Below are positions 50,776 to 59,834 of a stretch of DNA of 64,000 nucleotides, piece by piece. This DNA is from BACL14 sp042094875. Its GTDB lineage: Bacteria; Pseudomonadota; Gammaproteobacteria; Burkholderiales; Methylophilaceae. The notes under the pieces are model-generated. The model did not search any database, had not been told where the DNA came from, and saw nothing but the letters and a program-made list of their open reading frames with translations. Numbering within the stretch: position 1 is the stretch's first letter; each line of letters starts with the position of its first letter. The DNA lies in assembly GCA_042094875.1 (NCBI GenBank), contig JBELCI010000011.1:310001-374000 (forward strand), written 5' to 3'. A program made the position numbers and the translations under genes.

Positions 50776-51732
50776 ATGGCAGAACAAAAAGATAAGAACT
50801 GGGAAAAGCAGACAATTGAAAAAATTGCAATGGAATCTTTGTCTCAACAGAAAAGTTCTAAAAGATGGAGTATATTTTTTAAATTAATTACTTTAATTTA
50901 TCTTGGATGGATCCTATTTTTTGTTCTAGTTTCCTCAAATAATTCAACTATAGCAACCGGAGATTTCACTGCTTTAATTAGATTGAACGGTGAAATTGGA
51001 ACGGATTCAGAAATTTCAGCAACAAATGTAAAAATTAGCTTAAAGGAAGTTTATGAAAATCCGGGAACTAAGGGACTTATTTTGGCCATAAATAGCCCAG
51101 GAGGGAGCCCAGTCCAATCAGGCATAATTAATAACGAAATTTTAAGATATAAAGCTCTTAACCCTCAAATACCTGTATATGCAGTTGTGGAAGATGTTTG
51201 TGCATCTGGAGGCTATTATATTGCTGTTGCAGCAGACAAAATATTTGTTGATAAAGCGAGTATTGTTGGTTCTATTGGAGTCATTATGAATGGATTTGGT
51301 TTTGATAAAGCAATAGAAAGCCTAGGTATTGAAAGACGACTAATTACCTCTGGGCAAAATAAAGCAATACTAGATCCATTTTTACCTGAAGATCCAATAC
51401 AAAAAGATTTTGTACAGAAACTTTTAAATGAAGTTCATAATCAATTTATAGATGTCGTAAAAAAAGGACGCGGTAGTAAATTAATTGTAAATCAAGATAC
51501 TTTTTCTGGCCTTTTTTGGTCTGGTGAGTCAGCAATTAGACTCGGTTTAGCAGATAATTTTGGTGATATTGATTCGGTAGCTAGAGAAATTGTTAAACAT
51601 GAAAAAATTATTGATTTTACAACCCAAAGTAGTTTTGCTGATAGGTTTGCAAAAAAACTTGGATCTAGTATTGGATCAAGTTTAAGGGTAGATAGATTTA
51701 AAAATTATTTAAAAAATATTGAATTAAAATAA
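50776..51732 (+). CDS. S49 family signal-peptide-peptidase-type protease (SppA-like)
   Basis: A 318-residue inner-membrane serine protease with one N-terminal helix (about 35-55). The ClpP-like crotonase fold carries LAINSPGGSPVQSG, the nucleophile Ser in DVCASGGYYIAVAADKI near residue 145, and the Lys-containing VDKASIVGSIGVI. At this length it is the short SppA type with a single catalytic domain. It degrades cleaved signal peptides or membrane protein fragments. It closes the rluC-HAD-Rieske-sppA operon and converges on pgi with four bp between the stops. Confidence 0.92.
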   Translation: MAEQKDKNWEKQTIEKIAMESLSQQKSSKRWSIFFKLITLIYLGWILFFVLVSSNNSTIATGDFTALIRLNGEIGTDSEISATNVKISLKEVYENPGTKGLILAINSPGGSPVQSGIINNEILRYKALNPQIPVYAVVEDVCASGGYYIAVAADKIFVDKASIVGSIGVIMNGFGFDKAIESLGIERRLITSGQNKAILDPFLPEDPIQKDFVQKLLNEVHNQFIDVVKKGRGSKLIVNQDTFSGLFWSGESAIRLGLADNFGDIDSVAREIVKHEKIIDFTTQSSFADRFAKKLGSSIGSSLRVDRFKNYLKNIELK

Positions 51733-51736
51733 TAAC

Positions 51737-53389
51737 TTATATATTTTTCTTTGTGTAGTTTATTAAATTATTAGTAGATGAATCAAATCCGCTAGTTTCG
51801 CTAGGATCAATTAATTTAGGTAAGACAAGTTTTGCGATCTGTTTTCCGTACTCAACCCCCCACTGGTCAAATGAATTAATGTTCCATATCACTCCTTGAG
51901 TAAAAATTTTGTGTTCATATATTGCTATCAATCTTCCAAGCGATTTTGGATCTAATTTATTAAAAAGAATTGATGTTGATGGTCTATTTCCTTCGAAAGT
52001 TTTATGTGGTGTAAGGTGTTTTATTGTTTCTTCACTTAAATTTTGTTTTTTTAATTCTAAACTTGCTTCTTTATTAGTTTTTCCCATCATCAATGATTGA
52101 GTTTGTGCAATAAAATTTGCAATAAGTATTTTGTGGTGTTCATTTCCATTGTTTCCGATTGAGTAGTGCGAGTGAATTGGCATTATAAAATCACTAGGAA
52201 CAACCTCTGTTCCTTGATGAATAAGTTGGTAAAATGCATGTTGGCCATTTGTTCCAGACTCTCCCCATAATATAGGACCAGTATGGTAACTAATTTTTTT
52301 ACCATCTCGATCTATAAATTTACCGTTACTCTCCATGTCGGCTTGTTGTAAATATGATGGAAATAGAGATAGGCCTTGATCATAGGGTAATACTGCATGA
52401 GTGTTAAATTTAAAGAAATTTATATACCATAGACCTAGCAAGGCTAGGATAACTGGTATATTTTTATTCAGAGGCGCCTCTTTAAAATGATTATCAATAT
52501 CGTGAGCGCCTTCCAGAAGTTCTTTAAAATTTTCCATACCAATATAAATGCATATTGAAAGTCCAATAGCAGACCATAATGAATATCTACCTCCAACCCA
52601 ATCCCAAAATTCAAATGTATTTTCTTTATTGATACCAAATTTTTCTACTGCGATTTGATTAGTCGATATAGCAACAAAATGGTTTTTTATTGCTTCTTGA
52701 TCTTGAAAGTGCTTAAGAAGCCATGCTCTAGCTGAATATGCATTTGTCATTGTTTCTTGAGTAGTAAAAGTTTTTGAAGCAACTATGAAAAGTGTTGATT
52801 CGGGGTCACATATATCTAATGTTTGCGCAATGTCAGCGCCATCAACATTTGAAACAAAATAGGGTGTTATCTCTTTAGTTCCATAAGGTTTTAGAGCCTT
52901 ACAAATCATTGCAGGACCAAGATCTGAACCACCAATCCCAATGTTAACAATGCTTTTTATTTTTTTACCAGTGTAACCCTTAATTTTTCCATTTCTCACA
53001 TTGTCAGAAAATTGCTCCATTTGTTTTAATACTTTATTTACGTTCGGCATAATATCTTTGCCGTTAAATAAAATTGGATTATTAGATCTATTTCTCAAGG
53101 CTATATGAAGAGCTGATCTGTTCTCAGTGAAGTTGATTTTATCACCTGCAAATAAACGATCACGCCAATTTTCAAATTTGGCCTCTTTTGCAAGATTAAT
53201 TAGAAGATTTATGGTTTCGTCTGTAATTCTATTTTTAGAAAAATCAACTAAGAAATCATCATATTGGATATGAAAATTTTTAAATCTATTCATATCTATA
53301 CTAAATAAGTCTCTCATATGAATTGATTTATTTTTTTCAAAATGAGTATTAAGGATTTTCCATGATGAGCTTTTGTTGATAGTGGCCAT
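51737..53389 (-). CDS. pgi: Glucose-6-phosphate isomerase
   Basis: Pgi interconverts fructose-6-phosphate and glucose-6-phosphate. The protein is 550 residues. Motifs are NIGIGGSDLGPAM, VASKTFTTQETMTNA, GGRYSLWSAIGLS, ESNGKFIDRDG and GQHAFYQLIHQGT. In a ribulose-monophosphate methylotroph it links hexulose-derived fructose-6-phosphate to the oxidative branch that dissimilates formaldehyde through glucose-6-phosphate. It stands alone on the minus strand, with a 75-bp gap to the queG end. Confidence 0.97.
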   Translation of the reverse strand: MATINKSSSWKILNTHFEKNKSIHMRDLFSIDMNRFKNFHIQYDDFLVDFSKNRITDETINLLINLAKEAKFENWRDRLFAGDKINFTENRSALHIALRNRSNNPILFNGKDIMPNVNKVLKQMEQFSDNVRNGKIKGYTGKKIKSIVNIGIGGSDLGPAMICKALKPYGTKEITPYFVSNVDGADIAQTLDICDPESTLFIVASKTFTTQETMTNAYSARAWLLKHFQDQEAIKNHFVAISTNQIAVEKFGINKENTFEFWDWVGGRYSLWSAIGLSICIYIGMENFKELLEGAHDIDNHFKEAPLNKNIPVILALLGLWYINFFKFNTHAVLPYDQGLSLFPSYLQQADMESNGKFIDRDGKKISYHTGPILWGESGTNGQHAFYQLIHQGTEVVPSDFIMPIHSHYSIGNNGNEHHKILIANFIAQTQSLMMGKTNKEASLELKKQNLSEETIKHLTPHKTFEGNRPSTSILFNKLDPKSLGRLIAIYEHKIFTQGVIWNINSFDQWGVEYGKQIAKLVLPKLIDPSETSGFDSSTNNLINYTKKNI

Positions 53390-53464
53390 AGAAGTTTATT
53401 GATATATTTGTTAGATTTATTAATCTGTAATTGTAGCAAATTTTCTACTAATTTTAGCTATGAA

Positions 53465-54526
53465 TTAGTTTTGATGTTCATTAATAGCCCATAAAATATG
53501 TTCTTGCACTAGTTTCGAAGTATTTTTTAGTCGAGATTTTAGAACTTTAATAATTTTATTTGATTTTGGTGCATTTCCAAGCCCAACTGCAATATTTCTA
53601 AGCCATTGATCGTAACCAATTCTTAATATTGCGCTACCATTAAAAATTTTTTTGAATTCTATTTCAGTTATCTTAAAACTATCTATTAAGGATAAATTAT
53701 CTAAATTATGTCTCGCATTAAAATCTTTTTCCTTTGTTATTTTTCCATATTTATTCCATGGACATACTAATTGACAATCATCACAGCCATATACCCTATT
53801 GCCAATAGGTTTTCTATATTCAATAGGAATAGAGCCTTTGAATTCAATAGTTAAATAAGATATACATTTATTGGCATCTAATTTGTAGGGCGCAATTATG
53901 GCTTTTGTAGGGCATACGTCAATGCATGCTGAACATGAACCACAATGATTTAGTTCTTTTTCATCAACCACTAAAGGTAAGCTAGTATAAATTTCTCCTA
54001 AAAAAAACCAAGAACCATTATCTTTATTTAGCAGGAGACTATGTTTGCCTCGCCATCCTAAACCAGCTTTTTCAGCAAGTTCTACTTCTAAAACTGGTGC
54101 TGTATCTGTAAAAACCCTTGAATTAAATGAAATATTTTTAAGCTCATCTTTTAATTTCTTCGTTAGTTTTTTTAATTTACCCCTAATAACTTTGTGATAA
54201 TCTCTTCCTAAAGTATAACGAGAAATATAGGCTTTATTTTTGTCTTGAAGTATTTGTAAAGTGTTCTCCTTTTTAGGAAAATAATTGAGTCTTGCTGAAA
54301 TTACTGTTAAGGTTTTAGGGACTAGATTCTGAGGGTTGAATTTCATATCTTGATGTTTTTTTAGATAATGCATTTCTCCTTGAAATCCAGATTTGATCCA
54401 ATCATCATAGGATTTTTTTGAGTGATTAAGATTTATATCAGATATGCCAATTTCATCGAAGCCAAATTCATGACCCCAAATTTTAATTTTATCTGTTATT
54501 GACTTCCAAATTAATTTATCATTCAT
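53465..54526 (-). CDS. queG: Epoxyqueuosine reductase
   Basis: QueG performs the last step of queuosine formation in tRNA, reducing epoxyqueuosine with cobalamin and two 4Fe-4S clusters. The 353-residue protein has CGSCSACIDVCPTKAI and CDDCQLVCPWNKYG as cluster motifs, preceded by FTDTAPVLEVELAEKAGLGWRGKHSLLLN, the substrate-binding signature of QueG. A short HEAT-like C-terminal part (VGLGNAPKSNKIIKVL) follows. The requirement for cobalamin implies uptake or synthesis of B12 elsewhere. It is divergent from tsaE across 27 bp, a normal pairing. Confidence 0.95.
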   Translation of the reverse strand: MNDKLIWKSITDKIKIWGHEFGFDEIGISDINLNHSKKSYDDWIKSGFQGEMHYLKKHQDMKFNPQNLVPKTLTVISARLNYFPKKENTLQILQDKNKAYISRYTLGRDYHKVIRGKLKKLTKKLKDELKNISFNSRVFTDTAPVLEVELAEKAGLGWRGKHSLLLNKDNGSWFFLGEIYTSLPLVVDEKELNHCGSCSACIDVCPTKAIIAPYKLDANKCISYLTIEFKGSIPIEYRKPIGNRVYGCDDCQLVCPWNKYGKITKEKDFNARHNLDNLSLIDSFKITEIEFKKIFNGSAILRIGYDQWLRNIAVGLGNAPKSNKIIKVLKSRLKNTSKLVQEHILWAINEHQN

Positions 54527-54553
54527 AAGGAAAAATAATAAACTAAAATTATC

Positions 54554-55012
54554 ATGAAAGAATTAAAAATTTTACTTTTTAACGAAAAAAAAACTTTAGA
54601 ATTTGGTAAAAATATATCAAAAAATTTATTTGTTGGTTTGTTAATTTTTTTGAAAGGTGAATTAGGTTCTGGGAAAACTACACTAACAAGAGGTTTAATT
54701 AAAGGCCTTGGGCACAAAGGATCGGTTAAAAGCCCTACGTATAGCCTGCTGGAACAATATAAATTTGAAAAATTAAATATTAATCATTTTGATCTATATA
54801 GGTTCAATACTTATGATGAATGGATCACTTCAGGTTTTCAAGAATATATAAATAATGTAGATATTAATATTATTGAATGGCCAGAAATGGCTAATGAAAT
54901 TCTTCCAAAACCTGATTTAGAAATTAGATTTTCCTATGCGAATGAAGGAAGAGTCGTAAATATAAAAAGTTTTACAGATAAAGGAAATAAATGCTTAACA
55001 AAATTATCTTGA
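54554..55012 (+). CDS. tsaE: tRNA threonylcarbamoyladenosine biosynthesis ATPase TsaE
   Basis: TsaE is the small ATPase that works with TsaB/TsaD to place t6A on tRNAs decoding ANN codons. The 152-residue protein has Walker A GELGSGKTTLTRG and the following SPTYSLLEQY switch region, INHFDLYRF and IIEWPEMANEILP, all family hallmarks. Its ATG lies 27 bp from the divergent queG start, and its last 22 bp overlap amiC. It is the head of the classical tsaE-amiC-(mutL)-miaA operon. Confidence 0.95.
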   Translation: MKELKILLFNEKKTLEFGKNISKNLFVGLLIFLKGELGSGKTTLTRGLIKGLGHKGSVKSPTYSLLEQYKFEKLNINHFDLYRFNTYDEWITSGFQEYINNVDINIIEWPEMANEILPKPDLEIRFSYANEGRVVNIKSFTDKGNKCLTKLS

Positions 55013-56202
55013 TTAAATATATTGTAATCAATTTTCTATTACTGTTTAGTCAAATCATTTTTGCCGAAAATAATATAAGTGCTACAAGAGTTTGGCCTGC
55101 TTCGGACTATACAAGAGTTACAATTGAGTCGGCTTTACCTATCGAAAATGATCAGATGATACTTCAAAATCCAGAAAGAGTCGTAATAGATTTAAAAGAT
55201 ATCTTAATAAATAATGCTCTGAAAGAATTAGGTTCTAAAGTAATAGGTGTTGATCCAAATATTAAAAAAATTAGAGTTGCACAATTCAACCCAGAGGTAA
55301 CCCGAGTTGTTATAGACTTAAAATCTTCCGCGAGCGTTAAAATTTTCTCACTAAAACCAATTAAAAATTATAAACATAGGCTAGTTATTGATATTTACCC
55401 TAAAGATAAAGATGAGATTGCAGGCTTACTAAAACAACTTGAAAGAAAAGATAATGAAAAAGTTTTAGATCCCTTAATTTTGGATACCAAGAAAACATTT
55501 ATAGTTGCAATTGACGCAGGTCATGGAGGTGAAGATCCGGGTGCGGTGGGAGCTAAAGGTACTCAAGAAAAAGTTGTAAATCTTCAAATTTCAAAGAGAT
55601 TAAAAAAGCTTATAGACAAAGAACCTTTTATGAAAGCAGTTTTAATAAGAACAGGAGATTATTTTATACCTCTTGGTAAAAGAGTTTCTAAAGCTAGAAA
55701 AATTAAAGCCGATGTTTTTATATCAATTCATGCTGATGCTTTTAAAAAAAGAGCTGTTAGAGGTTCTTCAGTATTTGCTTTATCAGAAAGGGGAGCTACT
55801 AGTGCCTTTGCTAAGTTTCTTGCGAACAATGAAAACGAAGCTGATTTAATAGGAGGAGTAAGTATTGATGATGCAGAACCTATACTTGCCAGGACATTGC
55901 TTGATTTATCTCAATCCGCAACTATCAATGATAGCCTTAAGCTTGGTAAAAATGTTCTAACTGAAATAAAAACAGTAAATAGGCTTCATAAAAAGCGTGT
56001 AGAGCAAGCTGGCTTTGCAGTGCTTAAAGCTCCAGATATACCTTCAATTCTCATTGAAACAGCATTTATTAGTAATCGTAAGGAAGAAAGAAATCTTGTG
56101 TCGAAATCATTCCAACAAAAGATATCTATGAGTATTTTTAAAGGAATTAAAAGGTATAGAGATAATAGTTTGCCAATTGCATTTTATACTAAATATGAAT
56201 AA
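54991..56202 (+). CDS. amiC: N-acetylmuramoyl-L-alanine amidase (AmiC type)
   Basis: A periplasmic zinc amidase that removes peptides from murein, usually during daughter-cell separation. The 403-residue protein has a signal peptide (about 1-25), an N-terminal AMIN domain (about 30-135, RVVIDLKD ... VTRVVIDLKSS) and the Amidase_3 domain (about 168-390) with AIDAGHGGEDPGAVG, a zinc-ligand Glu in TQEKVVNLQI, FISIHADAF and SILIETAFISN with the catalytic Glu. The start is inside the tsaE end (22 bp overlap), and its stop shares one base with the miaA ATG. In related genomes mutL normally stands between these two genes. Confidence 0.94.
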   Translation: MLNKIILIKYIVINFLLLFSQIIFAENNISATRVWPASDYTRVTIESALPIENDQMILQNPERVVIDLKDILINNALKELGSKVIGVDPNIKKIRVAQFNPEVTRVVIDLKSSASVKIFSLKPIKNYKHRLVIDIYPKDKDEIAGLLKQLERKDNEKVLDPLILDTKKTFIVAIDAGHGGEDPGAVGAKGTQEKVVNLQISKRLKKLIDKEPFMKAVLIRTGDYFIPLGKRVSKARKIKADVFISIHADAFKKRAVRGSSVFALSERGATSAFAKFLANNENEADLIGGVSIDDAEPILARTLLDLSQSATINDSLKLGKNVLTEIKTVNRLHKKRVEQAGFAVLKAPDIPSILIETAFISNRKEERNLVSKSFQQKISMSIFKGIKRYRDNSLPIAFYTKYE

Positions 56203-57146
56203 TGAATTTTAAAAGTAAACAAATTTTTTTATTAGGCCCAACCGCAACTGGCAAAACTGAACTAATTAAAAATATTTATAAATTTTTCCCAATTGAAATT
56301 ATTAGCGTTGATTCTGCCCAAATATATAAAGGGTTAAATATTGGAACCGCAAAACTAAAGAAGAAAGAATTATTAGAAACTCCTCATCATTTAATAGATA
56401 TAAGATTGCCTACAGAAACATATTCTGTTGGCGATTTTAAAAAAGATGTGGACTTAGTTATAAAAGAATCTAAAAAAAAACAAAAAATACCTTTTCTTTG
56501 TGGCGGGACTATGATGTATTTTAATTCTTTAGAAAGACCTATAAATAATTTACCAATTTCTACAAATCAAACTAAAAAACAAGTAAATGATGAACTAGAT
56601 AAAAAGGGGATTAATTTTTTATTTAAAAAGCTAAAAAAAATTGATCCAATATTAGCAAAAAAAATTAATTCAAATGATTCTCAAAGAATACAAAGAGGGC
56701 TTGAAGTATATTATATTTCTGGTAAAACATTATCTTCTTTTCATAATGAAAAAATACCAGAACAAAAACAGTATGATCTCTTAAAACTTGCTTTATGGCC
56801 AAAAGACAGAGAAAGGCTACATACTATAATTGAAGATAGAGTTTCTTTAATGCTTAAAAATGGTTTAATTGAAGAAGTTGAAGGAATACTAAAAATGTAT
56901 CCAAATATTGATGACTCATACCCTTCGTTTAGATCTGTTGGCTATAGGCAGACATACAGCTATCTAAAAAATCATATATCTAAAAAAGAATTAAATGATA
57001 GATTAATTTTTGCTACAAGACAGTTAGCCAAAAGACAAATGACGTGGATGAAAAAGATGAGTAATTTAGAAATATTTGATCCATTTGATAAACAATTGAT
57101 TAAAGATATAAATAATAGGATAGAAATATTTTTAACGAAAAAGTAA
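56202..57146 (+). CDS. miaA: tRNA dimethylallyltransferase
   Basis: MiaA transfers a dimethylallyl group to A37 of tRNAs reading UNN codons. The 314-residue protein starts with P-loop LLGPTATGKTEL at 10-21. ISVDSAQIYKGLNIGTAKL is the substrate-binding block, FLCGGTMMYFNSL follows, and SVGYRQTYSYL and FATRQLAKRQMTWMKK form the C-terminal tRNA-binding blocks. ATG overlaps the amiC stop by one base. The hfq gene often found downstream is absent; an EamA-family gene overlaps or follows. Confidence 0.96.
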   Translation: MNFKSKQIFLLGPTATGKTELIKNIYKFFPIEIISVDSAQIYKGLNIGTAKLKKKELLETPHHLIDIRLPTETYSVGDFKKDVDLVIKESKKKQKIPFLCGGTMMYFNSLERPINNLPISTNQTKKQVNDELDKKGINFLFKKLKKIDPILAKKINSNDSQRIQRGLEVYYISGKTLSSFHNEKIPEQKQYDLLKLALWPKDRERLHTIIEDRVSLMLKNGLIEEVEGILKMYPNIDDSYPSFRSVGYRQTYSYLKNHISKKELNDRLIFATRQLAKRQMTWMKKMSNLEIFDPFDKQLIKDINNRIEIFLTKK

Positions 57147-57235
57147 ATAACTTAAAAGGTACATTATTTCTTTTATTTGGAACAATCACTTGGGGGTTAA
57201 TATGGTATCCATATAGACTTCTGGATGATATAGGA
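57119..57235 (+). other. In-frame 5' extension of the EamA gene without a standard start codon
   Basis: The frame of the following EamA gene stays open back to 57119 (a TAG is just upstream). Its translation (KGTLFLLFGTITWGLIWYPY and on) is a typical EamA first membrane segment, so the true protein very probably includes it. No ATG, GTG, TTG or CTG precedes that segment. ATT at 57128 has AGGA (57117-57120) seven bases upstream and is the best candidate initiator. A sequencing or assembly error or a recent mutation is the alternative. Confidence 0.6.
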
Positions 57236-57991
57236 ATGTCAGCTATTTACTCAAGTTTATTTAGTTTTAGTATTGCAATATTCCTAGGATTATTTTTTTA
57301 TAGATTAGACAATTTAGAAAATCTAAAGAATAAGCATTTTTGGATATATGCTTTAGTGGGTGGAATAACAAATATTTCTTATGCATTAGCAGTTATTAAT
57401 GGTGAATTAGTTAGGGTGATGCTCTTATTTTTTCTTTCACCGGTTTGGACTATACCCTTTACATACTGGTTGTTAAAAGAGCAAATATTTCCTAAAAATA
57501 TTTTAGCAGCTATTTTGAGTGTACTTGGAGCGTGTATTATTTTATGGCATCCAAATTTACTAATATCAAAGATAGCTATTAGTGATTTTTATGCAATTAT
57601 TGGTGGAATTGGCTTTGCTTTAACAAATGTATTAGCAAGGTACTATAATTATTTTACAGTTAAAGAAAAATCATACTCTATATGGTTCGGCGTCATTCTT
57701 ATTACCTTGATAGTTGTACCATTTTTTCCTTTAAACATTATAGAATCAAGTTTAAATCTAAATATTTTCTTTATTCTCTTTCTTTTAGGCTTGGCATTGT
57801 TACTTACAACAATGGTTGTTCAATTAGGGTTAACTATGATTGAAGCAGTTAAGGCTAGCCCAATATTTTTGTTTGAAATCATTGTAGTTGGAATTTCTGG
57901 TTATTATTTGGCAAACGAATTGCTCTCATTAAAAGATTTTTTAGGCGGTATATTTATTATTTTAGGAGTTTTGATTTCTTCTAAACAGTAA
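57236..57991 (+). CDS. EamA/DMT-family membrane transporter (start uncertain)
   Basis: A small-molecule transporter of the drug/metabolite superfamily. From the first ATG (57236) it has 251 residues and about nine hydrophobic helices (for instance FWIYALVGGITNISYALAV, ILAAILSVLGACIILW, IFFILFLLGLALLLTTMVV). The second EamA repeat begins near IAISDFYAIIGGIGFALTN. The family normally has ten helices and about 290 residues. The missing first helix is encoded in frame just upstream (57119-57235), so 57236 is probably an internal ATG. The substrate is unknown. Its last 30 bp overlap the convergent glycosyltransferase gene. Confidence 0.8.
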   Translation: MSAIYSSLFSFSIAIFLGLFFYRLDNLENLKNKHFWIYALVGGITNISYALAVINGELVRVMLLFFLSPVWTIPFTYWLLKEQIFPKNILAAILSVLGACIILWHPNLLISKIAISDFYAIIGGIGFALTNVLARYYNYFTVKEKSYSIWFGVILITLIVVPFFPLNIIESSLNLNIFFILFLLGLALLLTTMVVQLGLTMIEAVKASPIFLFEIIVVGISGYYLANELLSLKDFLGGIFIILGVLISSKQ

Positions 57992-59830
57992 TTGTTTAAA
58001 TAAATTTTCTAGATTCTCACAAAATTTTCTTGGCTTAAATAAATTTGATTTTTCTTTTCCAGTAATAATTTTATTTTTTATTTTAATTAATTCGTTTGAA
58101 TTATTGAAGAGTTTAAGTGCCATATGATAGTAGCTTTCTTTATCTTTCATGATAAGTTCATCGTCACATCCAATTTCAGTTAATATACTTCCAGCTACAC
58201 GGCTTGCAAATGTTTCACCTGATATAGTTAATACAGGACATTCTGCCCAAATTGCATCACTTGTTGATGTGTGACCATTATAAGGAAATGTATCAAGAAA
58301 TAAGTCTACTATTTGATGTCTAATTATGTGTTCTTCAAATTCAACCTTGGGCGCAAATTTTATTCTATTTTTATCTATCCCATAATTTTTTGCAAATTGA
58401 TGTAAATTATTTTGAGATGTTTCATTTGATTGTAATAACCATAAATATGAATTTTTTGTATTTTCAAGAAGATTTATCCAAACAGTAAACATTTCTTCAG
58501 TTATTTTTATTGATTGCGAGAAAGATGCAAAAATAAAACAAGATGAATTGAATCCATAATCCTCTTTAATTTTTTTTATTATTTTAGGCCTAAATTCAAT
58601 ATTTGGTTGATAACAGTGAGGCAGCTTTATTACATCTTCTGCATAAAATTTTTCGAATTCCTTTGGAATGATATATTCATCTGCAAAAATATATTCAAAT
58701 AAACTTTTCTCATTGTGAAAACCCATTGTTCCTGCAAAACCTAACCAATTAATATGTATTCTTGCAGGCTTATATGCTGCAACCATCGAGCGACTATTTC
58801 TTGTAAAACCAGATAAATCTACCAATATATCAATATCTTCATTTCTAATTTTCTTTGCACTTTCTTCTTCATTAAGATTTGAGATATTAATAAATGCAGA
58901 TTCTAATTTATTAAATAAATCAAACTGCTTTGATTCTTCAATTGGACCTGAATAAAATAACTTAATCTCAAAATTATTTTTGTCATGATGCTCTAATATG
59001 TCATATATTAAATAATAGAGAGGATGATTTCTAAAGTCGGCAGATAAATAACCAATAGTAATTTTTTGTTTTAAAAATTTGTTTTTCTTATCAAATAATT
59101 CGATTTTTTTATTTTGTGACCATTTATTTGCAACATCTAATTGTTCTTTTATGCCAATATTCGGTATAGATAAAACTGTAAAGGGGGATATTTTTCCATC
59201 TTTTTTGAGATTTATGTGCTCTTTAATTTTAGCGTAATGTAATTTAATGGTTTCCCAATCACATATGTTTTGCATTAAATGTGATAATTCGACTCTGGCG
59301 TGAATTAAGTCCGAATCAATTCTTAATGCTTTTAAATAACTCTCGATAGCACTATCATAGTTACCTAAGTTTCTGTGTGTATTACCTAAATTATTGTATG
59401 TATTTTCATCTTTTTGTAAGGAGATAGATTTTTGGTATGCGATTAGTGCTTGATCAAATTTACCTTGGGAATATAAGGCATTGGCAAAATTAAATAAATA
59501 ATTAGCATTCATTGGTTGATATTGAAGTAATTCTTCAAATGCTGCTTCAGCTAAATAATAATTTCTTTCTAATTGATATTTATTTCCAATCTCACATAAG
59601 CAAAAACTTAGTCCATTGATAATATCATCATTGTTTGGAAATAATTTATTTGCTCTTCTAAAAAAACCACTAGCTTCTTCATAATTATTTATTGCAGCAT
59701 ATAAATTACCAATTTCTATTTGTAAAAGATTATTTTGAGGATTTTGATTCAAAGCTTCCTTTAATGAATTTATAGCTCCTTTAATATCTCCAGATTCTTC
59801 CTGTTTTTTTGCTTGTTTAATTAAATTCAT
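57962..59830 (-). CDS. TPR-repeat O-linked GlcNAc transferase-like glycosyltransferase (GT41/SPINDLY type)
   Basis: A 622-residue protein with the architecture of O-GlcNAc transferases. N-terminal tetratricopeptide repeats run about 1-200 (NLLQIEIGNLYAAINNYEEA, NANYLFNFANALYSQGKFDQA, ENTYNNLGNTHRNLGNYDSA). The catalytic GT41 region runs about 260-610, with IGYLSADFRNHPLYYLIYDIL, DILVDLSGFTRNSRSMVAAYKPARI, INWLGFAGTMG, FASFSQSIKITEEMFTVW and HTSTSDAIWAECPVLTISGETFASRVAGSIL. No signal peptide is seen, so it should be cytoplasmic and may glycosylate proteins (flagellin- or adhesin-type targets are known for bacterial relatives) with a nucleotide-sugar. It lies four bases after a cyclopropane-synthase-like gene. 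Confidence 0.88.
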   Translation of the reverse strand: MNLIKQAKKQEESGDIKGAINSLKEALNQNPQNNLLQIEIGNLYAAINNYEEASGFFRRANKLFPNNDDIINGLSFCLCEIGNKYQLERNYYLAEAAFEELLQYQPMNANYLFNFANALYSQGKFDQALIAYQKSISLQKDENTYNNLGNTHRNLGNYDSAIESYLKALRIDSDLIHARVELSHLMQNICDWETIKLHYAKIKEHINLKKDGKISPFTVLSIPNIGIKEQLDVANKWSQNKKIELFDKKNKFLKQKITIGYLSADFRNHPLYYLIYDILEHHDKNNFEIKLFYSGPIEESKQFDLFNKLESAFINISNLNEEESAKKIRNEDIDILVDLSGFTRNSRSMVAAYKPARIHINWLGFAGTMGFHNEKSLFEYIFADEYIIPKEFEKFYAEDVIKLPHCYQPNIEFRPKIIKKIKEDYGFNSSCFIFASFSQSIKITEEMFTVWINLLENTKNSYLWLLQSNETSQNNLHQFAKNYGIDKNRIKFAPKVEFEEHIIRHQIVDLFLDTFPYNGHTSTSDAIWAECPVLTISGETFASRVAGSILTEIGCDDELIMKDKESYYHMALKLFNNSNELIKIKNKIITGKEKSNLFKPRKFCENLENLFKQLLFRRNQNS

Positions 59831-59834
59831 ATTT

